The position numbers and the translations under genes are program-made. From the NCBI GenBank assembly GCA_008477525.1, contig SPDT01000005.1:744001-808000 (forward strand): 64,000 nt of DNA, read 5' to 3'. Every line of letters begins with the position of its first letter. Position 1 is the first letter of the stretch. The notes under the pieces are model-generated. The model did no database searches, was not told the origin of the DNA, and saw only the letters and a list, made by a program, of their open reading frames with translations. This DNA comes from Hypomyces perniciosus. Taxonomy: Eukaryota > Ascomycota > Sordariomycetes > Hypocreales > Hypocreaceae. Shown piece by piece: positions 45,325 to 56,338 of the stretch.

Positions 45325-46446
45325 TTATGGGAAGTGCTCTCGGAAATCCTTCAGGGGGACGCTCACGTCCTCGAGTTTCGCCTTTGTGAGTTCTCCAGCG
45401 CCGGGGGCTTCTTGACGTTTGAAGGTCCATACTTGGTCAACACCGAGGCTCTCGAGGAATGTGAGCGCGCGGGCGTAGTTGGTCGCTACGTGAGCGATGC
45501 CATGGCTGTCGTCAGACATGGTGAACTTGCCGCCCAACTTGAGCCACTCCTGTCCACAAACATCAGTATCTTGAGATTCGAGGCGAGGCGGTCTCGTAGT
45601 ATACTTACCTCGGAGATGATCCTGCCTGGATACGGCTCTTCTAGACCTTTTCTGAGGGCAGCGCTGTTACACTCCAGCCACGCACCAATCTCAGCGGCAT
45701 ACTCGAGATTCCTCTTGATCTTGTCCCACACACCCTTCCACTCCCTCACATCCCGGCCAGGCTTCTCGCTCAGAAGCCGGATAAGATCGAAATGGCCTAC
45801 AATTCTCGGCTTCAACGCCTTGAGCATGTCAAACTGCAAATCATAGTAATCCTCATACAAACGCTCCTCACTGCCCCCACTCGCCTTGATGGCAGCTGCG
45901 TAGGTAGCGGCGTCGTAGTCGATGGGGAAGCTGTGGACGTGGTGCACTGAGCCGATGAAGTAGTCGACGCAAGCTGGAGCTGTGAGGGCGTGGACGAGGG
46001 GGGTGAAGGATGGGCGGATGAATTCAGCTTCGAAGCCGATGATGAGGTGGATTTGTGGGGAGTAGGTCTTTTGGAGGCGTTGGGCTTCGAGGAGGTAGGC
46101 TTCGTGGCGGGTTGCGAGGGCTGAGAGGGCTTGGGGGTCGTTTTTCTATTTTATTTTTGTGTGTTAGGTGGATGAGGGAGGTTGTTGTTTCTGATGGTTT
46201 ATGTGATATAGGATAGGATCAGATCACACACAAGTCTGAGTGAGACGTTGTGCTACCCTGGATGAAACGGGAGATGGAACGCACCTCTTCGGGATACAAG
46301 TCCTGCTCCTCATAGCGAGGCATATGCTCAGTGAGTCCCATGGTCTTATAGCCAATGGAAATGGCGTGACGGATGATATCCTCGAGCTGGTCTACTGCAT
46401 GGCCAGGGCAGAACTGGCCCGAGTGGGAATGCATTGTGAATGCCAT
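45325..46446 (-). CDS. HIS2: histidinol-phosphatase (PHP family)
   Basis: Dephosphorylates L-histidinol phosphate to histidinol, the eighth step of histidine synthesis, in the cytosol. Three exons: 46446-46285, 46145-45609, 45549-45325; 307 residues (yeast His2 has 335). The PHP metal motif MHSHSGQFCPGHA is at the N-terminus, with GLTEHMPRYEEQDLYPEE before intron 1. Exon 2 has LIIGFEAEF and FIGSVHHVHSFPID, then VGHFDLIRLL; exon 3 holds GKFTMSDDSHG. These supply the expected His, Glu and Asp metal ligands. Intron 1 is longer than the rest (139 bp). Nothing suggests loss of function. Confidence 0.94.
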
Positions 46447-46979
46447 TTTGGCGGAGACTGGCGAAGGCTTTCACCTGACTGAAGACCTAAAGAAAGATTT
46501 TGTGTGAAAATAATAATAGCAAAGATAAGGATGTCTGAATTGGGGAGAGTGACTCTGTATTTATATGTATATGGCGATAATATATATATGAGATGGATAT
46601 GGTTGCTCCATTTTCTCCATTTTTGGTGTTGAGGGTGAATTGCCCCACCTGTCGGAGCCGGTGGTTTCGGGCTCCGGCTGATGAACTACTACTATCTAAC
46701 AAAGTACCCTAAATAGTCTATCAACTTTCTATTATGATACAGCCAAGAAATGGTCGATGTTACGTCTCATCCAATCGTTGAAGCACGGAGGCTCTCTTAT
46801 ATCGAAGCCTTAATAAGCAATAAATATCACTCAAATTACTATGGGTGACTCGTTATAATCCATATTCAGCTTATGGCCATGTAACCATTGATGACTGGGT
46901 TTCACTCAAGGCCGTATTTATAAAGAAGAATTTTGGAACAAATATTGAATTGAAAAGTGTGAGTAAGCTCTCATTAGTT
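46447..46979. other. HIS2 upstream region, AT-rich
   Basis: HIS2 promoter on the left, with TATATATAT at about 46578-46588. The rest is AT-rich and noncoding up to the WSC relic. Confidence 0.45.
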
Positions 46980-47520
46980 CTACTGATATACGTTGAGTCT
47001 GCGAGTTCCTCCACACTTCTGCTCAGAGCCCCCTGGATATTTCCGATCACACTGGCCCTCATCTGTCTTGGTTGATGCCGGATCTAGTTTCGATCCGCAC
47101 CAGGACTCAGCCGCTGCCTGTAAGCTAAATGTCTTAAAGCCCTTTTTAATACAAAACTTGGCACATTTCTCAACAGTAATTGCCTTGCCATCGGTCGAAC
47201 TCGTTGTTTGAATGGACCTCGTTGGCGACATCTCTTAGAGAGCGGAGTAATATGGGAGAAGAACTCTTACCACCTGGCAGAGCTCGACCATTCGCGAGCT
47301 CTGTGCAGTAGCCGAGGTATTTGTAGTTCACTGGAGGCTTACCACCGCATGTTTGCTTGCTGTTTCCAGAACAGGCCATTTTGCAGTCTGCGTCTGGAGC
47401 TTTGGGTGAGGGCATCTCCACACCAACACTGGTTTGCGGACTCGACACCGAAGAGCGATCCTCAAGGGACTAATCAACATCCCGACTTGTGGGCCTGATA
47501 TTATCTGGGAGAACTGGAAG
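46980..47520 (-). pseudogene. WSC-domain protein relic with frameshift
   Basis: Pieces of two WSC (Cys-rich carbohydrate-binding) domains lie in order on the minus strand but in different frames. The first piece, FGVESANQCWCGDALTQ, has an in-frame TGA just before it. It is followed without a splice site, in another frame, by KAPDADCKMACSGNSKQTCG and YLGYCTELANGRALPGG. The second domain reads TTSSTDGKAITVEKCAKFC, then ESWCGSKLDPASTK and QKCGGTRRLNVYQ, ending at TAG (46980-46982). The GTAAG after ALPGG could start an intron, but no acceptor of normal length restores the frame. No signal peptide was found upstream. WSC proteins are usually secreted or wall-linked. A gene with several unusual tiny introns is the alternative. 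Confidence 0.65.
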
Positions 47521-47905
47521 AAGCAGACAGGTAACAAGAACTTGAACTGGCCTGCATATCCCTGCGATGAGGAATAGTCGGTGGATGTGTTAGCAGAATC
47601 GTCGGCATATTGTGGAAGACTAGAATGTAGAACGGGATGCAATTACGGCTTTGCTATAGGCAAGCCATACTCGCCCAGGTTTCCTCAAGTCACCCGGAGG
47701 GCTGCATAGACTTTCGTATCAATGCACACATTACTTGAATATCGGTCGTTGAGCTACACACTATGGCTATGGATACAAGCACCTACACGGAGTGGATAGA
47801 AAGGAAATAATAGCATTACTCAGTCTATCTAAATTCTACAGTTAATTGAACCTTGCTCTATGAAAGCCAAATGATATGAAACAGCACCTGTAACTCTTCT
47901 CTGGC
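47521..47905. other. spacer between WSC relic and ABC transporter gene
   Basis: No intact gene. It may hold decayed N-terminal exons of the WSC gene and the 3' end of the ABC transporter. Confidence 0.4.
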
Positions 47906-50900
47906 TTAAAATCCCCACAGCCACTTCGATCTCCACCACGGCTTTTCGCTCTTACCATCGTTCTTGTACCCTTCCTCCTGTACATCATGCTGTCCTACAA
48001 TTGTCAAGAACACCTCGTTCAGCGTCGTGGGACTAATATTATGATGTGCAATGCCCAATGCATCTTTTTGCTCCTCAAGAATAAGAAGTAATCTCCCCAC
48101 CGCACTCTCAGTCCTCGAGGCCTCGCCATTCCGCGACGCCGCTGATCCGTCCGGTACGACGGCAGACGAGGGGATTGAGAAGCGCATTTGTCCGTGGTAC
48201 GTCTCCTGCTCCACCGCTGCGCTGGGGAACGTGGCGAGGACCCAGGTGCGCATGGCTTCCATTTCGTCAGGGGTAGAATGCGGTGCTGTTTGGCTGACGA
48301 GGTGGACGTGTAGTGTATCGCCGAAGCGGTGACGCAAAGTTTCTGTTGAGCCGAGGGCAAGCATTCGTCGAGCCATAATACCAGCGCGGTTGGCCAATGC
48401 GTCTGCTTCTTCCATGCTATGCGTTGTGAGGAGGATAGATCGGCCCGGGACGATCGTCTCGAGGGTTCGCCACATGATGCGCTTAGCGGCAGCATCAAGA
48501 CCAGAGGAAGGCTCGTCAAGGAGGATAACAGGGGGATTGCCTGTCAAGGCAATGCCAAGGGAGAGTTTGCGCTTGTTGCCGCCGGAGAGCGTATGTGCCA
48601 TGACGTTGGCATAGGATTCTAAACCAACTGCGCGGAGGACGGCGGGGACTTGGTGGTTGATGTCAGAGATGCCGCGGAGGCGGGTGTAGTGTTGGAGGTG
48701 TTCTGTGACAGTCATATTGTCAATGGCGTCGAATTGAGGGCAGACGCCGAGGTTGGCACGGGCTGTGGCGCGCTGTTTGGTAATTGATGCGTTTTCGACG
48801 AAAACGTCGCCGCCGTTGCGGCTGGGTGCGATGTCACCGCGAATGAGGGAGATGGTTGTGGATTTACCTGCTCCGTTGGGACCGAGAAGGGCAAATACTT
48901 CTCCATGTTCGACACCAAAAGTGACGTTGTCAACAGCTGTATTCTTGCCGAATGCCTTTGTCAAATGCACGACCCTGAGTCCGTCGGTATGGTCTCCTGG
49001 GCCATCGACACGAGCAAGCTCATCCGCAATCTCTGGATCGTCAACCTCGGTGGTCTTGGTAGCCTTCTCGCTTGCGTACCGTCCAGCACCACTTTCGACC
49101 CAAACAACCATTGTGAACCAGAAGACGGCTTGTAGGGCGAGGTAGAGAATAGGACCGCCATAAGCAGTGAGCGCGGCGGGATTGCTCTGGAGTGCGTCAC
49201 CATCACAAGTTGTCGAGAAAATATTCTGAGCCACCATCAAACCTCGAATCAACGAGCCGGTAGGGAAGATAGCAGCAATAACCCAGTGCCCGATGAGAAC
49301 ATCTCGGTCAGTGTTTGCGGCCGGCGAGTATGTGAGAATAAACAAGTAAGCAATCATGTAAATGGCAAAACCAAGACCTTGAACGACCGCCGTCATGGCA
49401 AATGTCGCAAGCGAACTGGCGCAGATCAAAGAGAGAAAGTAAGAGATTATGATAGATGTCAGCCCATATAGGATGAAGATGGGGAACAAGTATCCTCCCT
49501 GATACCAAACATTGGAAGCGACCACATAAATCATGGCAGTAAGGACCATGGAGACCAGTATGATACTAAAGTCGAAGATCAAGTGAGCCGCCCATACTGG
49601 CAAGGTACGAACACCACTAGAGTATTGCAGACCTCGGATGTTCTTGAGCCGCTCCATGTTGGGGTACAGACCGAAGAGTCCAGGGAAAATTGAGCAGGCT
49701 ATTGCGAAGTAAACAACTAGCTGAAGCCCATTTCCCGTTGAAGGGGCCACAGGGTAATCGAAGTGTCTGTATGACGTGGCAATGGTGGTGTTTGCGAGTA
49801 TTGTGTTGAGAAAGCTTTGTCCCAAGACTGCCGTGTACATGGAGAAATTATCTGCTCTGAAAGCCAGCCTCGGCGATGAATTCGAGTCTCCAAGCCATAG
49901 CCCTACGGGGGTAACATTCGTGCGGTTAGCCTCGATGAAGTTGCCAAAAGCTGAGAGTGAGTCCACCAGGCTCAAAGTCACATTACCCAGAGATGTTTCG
50001 GAGCCGCTGCCACTTGTCCCAGAACTGGACGATCTCGGCACAATGGGCTGAAATAGATCTCCCAAGTTGGAGCTACCGAACCGAGATGATGGGCCGCCAA
50101 CCAGGTGAGCAGTATTCAGGAGTTCTGCAAAGTCTTCATTGGAAGCACGGCGACTTCGCTGGATGGGTGAACATCCAACTGCTTCTTGGTTCTGGACCAG
50201 AAGTTGAGTAATGGCGGCAGCAATGATAGGGATCAAAAAGGCTGCCACATAAGGAATCCAGTTTGTCTTAAAGATAGTAAATCTTTTGCGGAGAAGTACG
50301 CCAGCCTGCTGGACCATTCCGATTTGTCGTCCGGAAAGTAAAGACAGTGTCCCAGATTCTGATCCTTTGGGGATGGTATCATCTTCTGAACCCTGTGACT
50401 TCTCCTTGGTCACTCCAGGTCGCAGTTGCAAGCCATCGCCCCTCGTTTCCTCAGCCAGATGGAGGAATACGTCTTCGATCGTGGGACCAGAGAACTTGTA
50501 GGGGATGCCAGCTGATTGCAATGTCCGGATAACATTCGCAGCCTGGCTCGAGGATGAGGCAATATAAGTAATGTTGTTAGATGCGACCTTTTTGCCAACG
50601 CCATCCACATCCGGAGTATCACTCAACTCCCTGCCGTTCAAGACATGAATGTGGTACCCAGCCCCCAAGGTGTCCTTCAGCTGAGCAGAAGATCCTTCCG
50701 CCCACAGTGTTCCTTTGGATAGAATTGCGATGTTATCTGCGAGAAGATCGGCCTCGTCAAGGAAGTGGGTGGTCATGATAATCGTCCGTGAACCACGTTC
50801 GGCGAGGAGTATATCCCAAATCTTTCTCCTCGACAAGGGATCGACACCAGAGGATACTTCATCGACGCAGCACACGGCACTTCCACCAGTCAACATCATT

Positions 50901-52723
50901 CCAAGCTGTAGCTTTCTCTTCTGGCCTCCAGAGAGCGTCTTCGCCCGAGCCTTGGTTTTCGACTGGAGTCCGATGGCTTTAACCAAGTTGCTGATTTCTG
51001 TGGCAGGGGTTTCCTTGTGGGGTGCCTTGATCCTGCTGAAGAGCTGGATATGTTCCTCCACAGTCAGCTCATCCCAAAGCACATTTTTCTGGGGTGCAAA
51101 ACCAAGACCTCCAGACGTATCGACCGAAACATTCCCGCCGGTAAAGTCACTGATGCCAGCAATGGCGTCAAGTGTGGTGCTTTTGCCACTACCGTTGGCG
51201 CCGAGCAAAGCCAATATCTCGCCCTTCTTGGCCGTAAGCGTCAAGTCATCGACGGCAACCACCTCTGGCCGGGGTGGAGAGACAAGAGAAAAGATTCTCC
51301 GTAGAAGGCTGGGTCGGTAAATCTTGGTCATATTCTCGATGCGAACGGCCGCTCGGGCGCTAGGCCTGGAATCTTTGGGAGCCGACGAAGTTCGAGTCCC
51401 AGTGCTGACACCATGTAGCGTGCGCTCGACAAAGGCGGCAATGAAGGGATACACAGTCATCTGGACAATAAAGAAGACCCAATGAACAATGCCAGGTAAG
51501 TCTGAGTTCTGGTTTGGAGGTGCGTGTATCAGACTTGTTGCATTGCCTTCCTGCTCGAACCGGGCGATGTAGATGATGAAGAACACAAAATTACAGGGTG
51601 TGAACAGCAAACTAAGAATCGCAACCGCCGCAGTACCGGGAGATGGGATTACCTGGGCCACGATGCCCAAAGCAATCCAAATAACGACAGTGACAACACC
51701 AGAGAGTTGTGCCTTCTTGAAGAAGGATGCGCCGAGTAAAGACATTGATGTAATGGAGATGCCGCTGAGAATGAAGAAGACGATCATAATACCGTAACTG
51801 GTGTTCGTCCAAATGGTGATCCTGCAAACGACAGAGGCGAGGATCCATCCTGGCAAGTAGGTTAGGACGAAGGCATGGTGATGCGATATCAGCCTGACGA
51901 ATTGACGATGCCATCCTTGCTTGGCTGGCATCATGGCGTCAATGAGCTGGGACATGCCAATTTCCCTCTCCGTAGCGATGAAGCCAGGCATGTGATAGCA
52001 AACACCTATCAAGGCGATTATGAATGCAACACTTAGATAATTGATGAAGGAGGACTGGTATTTCCGGCGAACTTCCGCCTCACGCTCATCCTCAGTCAGA
52101 GCAGTATAGGCGTACTGCTGAGTTGTGCTAGGAAAGGACGAGCCGCCCTCGAGACCTGCAATGGTAGAGTCGACGGCGCGTTGGAGAGGAAGGGCGTAAA
52201 TTTGGGCATCGTTATCATTCTTGTCGACCCGGAAACTGTTTCCCAGGCCGCCATCAGCGCGCAGGGTGTAGTTCCAAAAGCCTGCGTCACCCTCATTCGG
52301 GGAGGAGTAGAAAACGACGGCACCAAAACAATTAGAAGTGCCTCGAATGGTGCCTCGACAAACATACCCAAGATCGGATTCGTCATCAAGCGTTGTCGCG
52401 TTCTTGCCAGCCCCCCTAACGACGTCAGAAAGCGATCTGATAACACGGTCTATATCACCACCAGTACGGCCACTGTTGACAAAGACAACTGTGTCTCGAC
52501 CACCAGCGGCATTTGAAAGTGCATTATCGAGAAAGCGGATATCTTCAGGACTTGCGATGCCGAACTTGGAGTTGGGCTGTGTGAACTTTTGGCCAATTCC
52601 GAGGTAGACGGACAAGACGATAGGAAGGATGAGGGCGCTGTAGACTGTGGAGACCGTGTGACGGGTGAGAATAATCTTGAGCGTCTTTTCAGTCAACGCC
52701 CAGATCTGAGTATAGAGAGTCAT
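47906..52723 (-). CDS. full-size ABC transporter, ABCA subfamily
   Basis: ATP-driven membrane transporter or floppase; ABCA proteins generally move lipids. Its substrate here is unknown. 1605 residues in a single uninterrupted exon of 4.8 kb, with the layout (TMD-NBD)x2. The first membrane helix is near residues 25-45 and is followed by a large extracytoplasmic loop; further helices lie at ~215-420. NBD1: Walker A LLGANGSGKST near 508, signature LSGGQKRKLQLGMMLTGG, Walker B VCCVDEVSSG. NBD2: Walker A LLGPNGAGKST near 1281, signature LSGGNKRKLSLGIALTGN, Walker B VILLDEPSSGLD and the H-loop LLTTHSMEEAD. Both ATP sites look competent. Homologues occur in many Pezizomycotina; yeast lacks this subfamily. 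Confidence 0.94.
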   Translation of the reverse strand: MTLYTQIWALTEKTLKIILTRHTVSTVYSALILPIVLSVYLGIGQKFTQPNSKFGIASPEDIRFLDNALSNAAGGRDTVVFVNSGRTGGDIDRVIRSLSDVVRGAGKNATTLDDESDLGYVCRGTIRGTSNCFGAVVFYSSPNEGDAGFWNYTLRADGGLGNSFRVDKNDNDAQIYALPLQRAVDSTIAGLEGGSSFPSTTQQYAYTALTEDEREAEVRRKYQSSFINYLSVAFIIALIGVCYHMPGFIATEREIGMSQLIDAMMPAKQGWHRQFVRLISHHHAFVLTYLPGWILASVVCRITIWTNTSYGIMIVFFILSGISITSMSLLGASFFKKAQLSGVVTVVIWIALGIVAQVIPSPGTAAVAILSLLFTPCNFVFFIIYIARFEQEGNATSLIHAPPNQNSDLPGIVHWVFFIVQMTVYPFIAAFVERTLHGVSTGTRTSSAPKDSRPSARAAVRIENMTKIYRPSLLRRIFSLVSPPRPEVVAVDDLTLTAKKGEILALLGANGSGKSTTLDAIAGISDFTGGNVSVDTSGGLGFAPQKNVLWDELTVEEHIQLFSRIKAPHKETPATEISNLVKAIGLQSKTKARAKTLSGGQKRKLQLGMMLTGGSAVCCVDEVSSGVDPLSRRKIWDILLAERGSRTIIMTTHFLDEADLLADNIAILSKGTLWAEGSSAQLKDTLGAGYHIHVLNGRELSDTPDVDGVGKKVASNNITYIASSSSQAANVIRTLQSAGIPYKFSGPTIEDVFLHLAEETRGDGLQLRPGVTKEKSQGSEDDTIPKGSESGTLSLLSGRQIGMVQQAGVLLRKRFTIFKTNWIPYVAAFLIPIIAAAITQLLVQNQEAVGCSPIQRSRRASNEDFAELLNTAHLVGGPSSRFGSSNLGDLFQPIVPRSSSSGTSGSGSETSLGNVTLSLVDSLSAFGNFIEANRTNVTPVGLWLGDSNSSPRLAFRADNFSMYTAVLGQSFLNTILANTTIATSYRHFDYPVAPSTGNGLQLVVYFAIACSIFPGLFGLYPNMERLKNIRGLQYSSGVRTLPVWAAHLIFDFSIILVSMVLTAMIYVVASNVWYQGGYLFPIFILYGLTSIIISYFLSLICASSLATFAMTAVVQGLGFAIYMIAYLFILTYSPAANTDRDVLIGHWVIAAIFPTGSLIRGLMVAQNIFSTTCDGDALQSNPAALTAYGGPILYLALQAVFWFTMVVWVESGAGRYASEKATKTTEVDDPEIADELARVDGPGDHTDGLRVVHLTKAFGKNTAVDNVTFGVEHGEVFALLGPNGAGKSTTISLIRGDIAPSRNGGDVFVENASITKQRATARANLGVCPQFDAIDNMTVTEHLQHYTRLRGISDINHQVPAVLRAVGLESYANVMAHTLSGGNKRKLSLGIALTGNPPVILLDEPSSGLDAAAKRIMWRTLETIVPGRSILLTTHSMEEADALANRAGIMARRMLALGSTETLRHRFGDTLHVHLVSQTAPHSTPDEMEAMRTWVLATFPSAAVEQETYHGQMRFSIPSSAVVPDGSAASRNGEASRTESAVGRLLLILEEQKDALGIAHHNISPTTLNEVFLTIVGQHDVQEEGYKNDGKSEKPWWRSKWLWGF

Positions 52724-53581
52724 GGCGGCTAGCTGTTTAATGTGACCCCGAGGAAGATTGGTTGCGGGAGGATGCCCCCCATGCAGGATTCAGGTCTCGT
52801 AGCCAAACCACAACGGATGACAGATATTTCGATAGCAAGCTCAGTAGCTATCCGTGGAAAGATATAAAAAAGCTGAGGTTTTTGATAGAGATGGTCAGAA
52901 AAGACTGGAAGATGCCATGAAGCGGCAGCCAAGGGTCTTTAATATATGCAGATCCGTTCCTATGTGTCTCGGTCCAACAAACGGCGCGCACCGTGTGGCA
53001 TCCCACACACGCGCGCCACGGAGGGAAGGAACGAGATCGGCAACGGCTGCCATGACGATAGCGGCGGCCATGGCAAACAGACGCGGATAGGGATTGGCCG
53101 CAAGGACGACTGGGATTGAAGCTTTGTTGGAGTTCGCTTTCATCGGTTTCGCGACGTTGTGGCTGTTTTGGATCGATCGAACAACAGCCGGGCGGGGGCT
53201 GCGCCTCTTGGCCCTGGATTCAGGCGCTGTCAGTGGCTGCCGTTGACCCGTTGGAGCCTGAATGCACTGTAACACGCGTAAAACGAGCGGGCTCCGTGCG
53301 CTACAGTGAGGCTAATGGCCCCACTATGACCCTTTCAGCGGCTGAGAGCGCTAGATTATACCCCGATAGAAAATTGGAGCGGCACGTTTTACCTAACTAG
53401 GCAAAAGCTTTGCTGGGTGGGGTTAAGTAGTTGGTCCGAGTATTACTCGGTGGCAATCTCTAGGACAGCCAGGTATAACCTATAACCTATATTAATATAT
53501 AGCTAAATTTACATCCGTCTATTCTCCATTGAACTATACCAATTCATACCTCGTCGTTCGCAGGCGCCTATTTCGCAATCT
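52724..53581. other. intergenic, ABC transporter promoter and AT-rich stretch
   Basis: The promoter of the minus-strand ABC gene lies at the left. An AT-rich stretch at about 53470-53520 contains TATAACCTATAACCTATATTAATATATA. No gene or paired repeat ends were recognised. Confidence 0.45.
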
Positions 53582-54918
53582 CTACACCTCCAACCTAGCG
53601 AAACGGGTCAGCGGCACTGTCTTGACAGAGCAATCTTTCCAAGATTCAGGGGGGGTGACTTACAGCTCCCATGGCCTTCTTGAGGTCACCTGCCGAAGAG
53701 GGATGTGTTAGCCATCATCGCTGAATGTTTCCCATGCGGCTTCAACTCTTCAATACTTACCGTAGATGGCGAACTGGCCGGCCGTCAGAGCACCAACCAT
53801 GAACAGACGGGCACCAATACCGCTGAAAGAGCCCCGGACACCAAGCTCCTTGGCGATATTGATGAGCCTGCTGGTCGTACTCTCACCTGGGAGACCCTTG
53901 GTCTTGTTGATCTTGGAAAGCATGGTGTCGGCTGGCTGGGAGACGATGGCAGCGGCGAAACCAGCAACCAGACCGGAACCAAGGTTGATGGTGGTTTGCA
54001 TGGCGTCGCTAGTCTTCTCCTTGTCGAAGAACTTGCTGTAGGCGAGCTCGGCGACTTTCTCGTAGACGACGAACTTGGTCATAGTGTATGGGACCCTAAG
54101 TTATGTGAGTAACAGAAAGATATTGAGCTTGGCTGTACGCACTGCTTGAAGAGGATGGGACCAAAACCAGAGTAGAGAGCGCCGATGCCCTCCTGGCGGA
54201 CGATCTTGGTAAAACCGGAGACAAGGCCATTGGCGAAACCGGGCTCAGAGACCAATCGGATACGGGTGGCCTCGAGCGGGCAGAGGGCAATGTCGGCAAA
54301 GAACTCAGCGAAGGCGGAGGAAACACAATAGACTGCTATACGGTTGTTCCTAGCATTCTCGTAGCCGATCACGTTGATAGATTGCTGCTTGAAGAACTCG
54401 TAACCACCAAACTTCAAAGCCCCTTGCAGGAAGTAACCCGCAAAAGTAGGACCAACACCGGTCAAAAGAGCACCGGCACCTTCATTCCGGATGACCTGAC
54501 GGAAACCACCAATCAGGCCGCGGTTGTAGGTGACTGGGTCGAGTTGGATACGGGTCTTGACGCTGTTCAATGGCACGGTTAGTCACATCATTGCGGCTTT
54601 TCATCTCTCATCAAGCTGATATCCTAGCTCTTCGACTCCGTCTCTTCGAGTCCATCAAGTTGATATCCTGGCTCTTCAAATCCATGGTTTCGATTCGTCG
54701 CAATGCTTCGGAGCAAGAATGGACCCTACTTACACATCGACAGGAGTGAGACCTCCGTGGGTGACGGAACAGCAGACGGCACCGGCGAAAGCGAAACGCG
54801 AGTAGAGGTTGATGCCAGACAGCTTCTTCGACTCGTCCTTGGCCTCAGCGCTCTGTTTGAGTGCATCGAGCTTGGTGCTGCTGGTGGACTTTGGCGTGGC
54901 TGTCGTAGTGCCGCTCAT
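53582..54918 (-). CDS. MIR1: mitochondrial phosphate carrier
   Basis: Inner-membrane carrier importing phosphate with protons into the matrix for ATP synthesis. Five exons: 54918-54734, 54562-54143, 54095-53761, 53689-53664 and probably 53620-53582; about 334 residues. Three carrier repeats carry [16 protein letters not shown] and QPADTMLSK, the signature Px[DE]xx[KR] of mitochondrial carriers or its close variants. The N-terminus ([20 protein letters not shown]) is short and polar. Exon 4 is only 26 nt (GDLKKAMGA). The last acceptor is uncertain: AAG|ACA gives ...[15 protein letters not shown], whereas CAG|TGC four bases on gives ...MGACR. The first fits the expected Ala-Thr better but uses a weaker acceptor. 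Intron 1 (171 bp) contains a tandem duplication. Confidence 0.93.
54609..54696. repeat. 44-bp tandem duplication inside MIR1 intron 1
   Basis: ATCAAGCTGATATCCTAGCTC (from 54610, first 20 bases considered) recurs as ATCAAGTTGATATCCTGGCT from 54654. Two imperfect copies lie head to tail at a 44-bp period, entirely within the intron (54563-54733). This explains why the intron is about three times longer than its neighbours. Confidence 0.8.
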
Positions 54919-56338
54919 CTTGCCGGTGATATGAGAGGGATGGTTCGGGTGAAGATGAGATAGGCTTGTATGGCTGCTTTTTTTTTAACGAGGTAAGAAA
55001 GACTTATCCAACAAGGCAAATATAGAAAAATATATCCACTTGAGTTGATATGGTTATTACATTAAAAAACGATGCATCTTTTTTTTCTCCCTCAACCCCC
55101 TTGTATCTGCAGTTAGTAATCCAAACGCTGCAGATCCCGGGTATCGCCCAGCAAACCAACAGACTCGACGACGACCGTGGGGGGTAAACAGCTGAGACCA
55201 GGGCGACATGTAGATAAGTTATGTCGCACCCGAAAGGTGAGTATGACTCCAATTGGTCTCTTTCTTCTACACGGACGACGATTTCTCCTGGTTTGGATAT
55301 GCAGCCGTTCCCAGATACAAACTCCGGTTTGAACCCATCAATATCCATGATATCTGCCAACTCTCGCAGCACGTCCCAGTGCCTCCATATTATGGCACAG
55401 TTTCCGAAGAGTATGGATGCCCAGGGAGCTGGCACCAATACCGACATTGAGGAAGTTGGCGTGGATATGTTCTTCATATCACCTGGGCAAAGCATGCACC
55501 TGTGGTATTGTCATTGCAACTCTAATAGCAGTTTGATTCTGTAGCTAAGAGGGCTGTGAGAAAGCCTAGAGCTTATAGTTATTACCTATAAAATAAAGAA
55601 TCTGCTTTAATTATTCATTAAAATAGGAATGATTTTTTATATATAATTTTTAAACCATGATAAGGATTCGATTTCGTGATCATTTTTAATATCTCATGTA
55701 TAAAAAATAATATCTTCAAGTAGCTTAGCTTAAGCTTGTGCTAAAAGCAGCGCTGGTCCTAAATTCATTCTTCATCTCGCCCAATCGCCCAGGGAACAGC
55801 CTCCAGATCTCCAGGCATAAGCTAGCCTAAATCGCAGCTGTCGCAGCGCTGTTCCTATTTATGACGGAGCATACCACACCAAATGTGATGGTGGCTTCAT
55901 GGCTTACATATCATGTGCTTGGACTCCCCAACCTCAAAAGCGATACGGCGAAAACGAGAGTTACCAACATGAATTCTGCCAATCGTATCAACCGTATGTA
56001 TATAGTGTAGCGCGCCAAGACGACCTGGAAATGACGGCGCAACAGTCCAAAACAGTGTTTGCCAAACTGTACATGATACGTCGAATACGGCCAACCAAAA
56101 CCAACAACCGTCAGATTGAGGCTGTGAAACTTGGCTTCTTCGTGCCCAAAATGCCAAGCTTCCTCTTGCAACGTCAGCACCTCTTGGCCCGACTTCAATA
56201 GGCAACTCTTTTGGGACTGTACGGGTCAGGTGCTCGCATTGACAGAGCAGGCCTTCTGGCCATTCCTTAGCCCAATATCGACAGTCTCGTGGACAGCTCA
56301 TGGACAGCTATACGATTGTAGGGTTTGTTAGTCGATAT
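54919..56338. other. 1.4-kb gene-poor stretch with an AT-rich island
   Basis: The MIR1 promoter lies at the left. 55004-55495 (minus) and 55221-55544 (plus) are open but carry no recognised domain. The minus frame includes a protein-like segment (WDVLRELADIMDIDGFKPEF) that might be a gene fragment. 55560-55740 is strongly AT-rich. Short frames at 55899-56301 on both strands are likewise unassigned. Confidence 0.45.
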
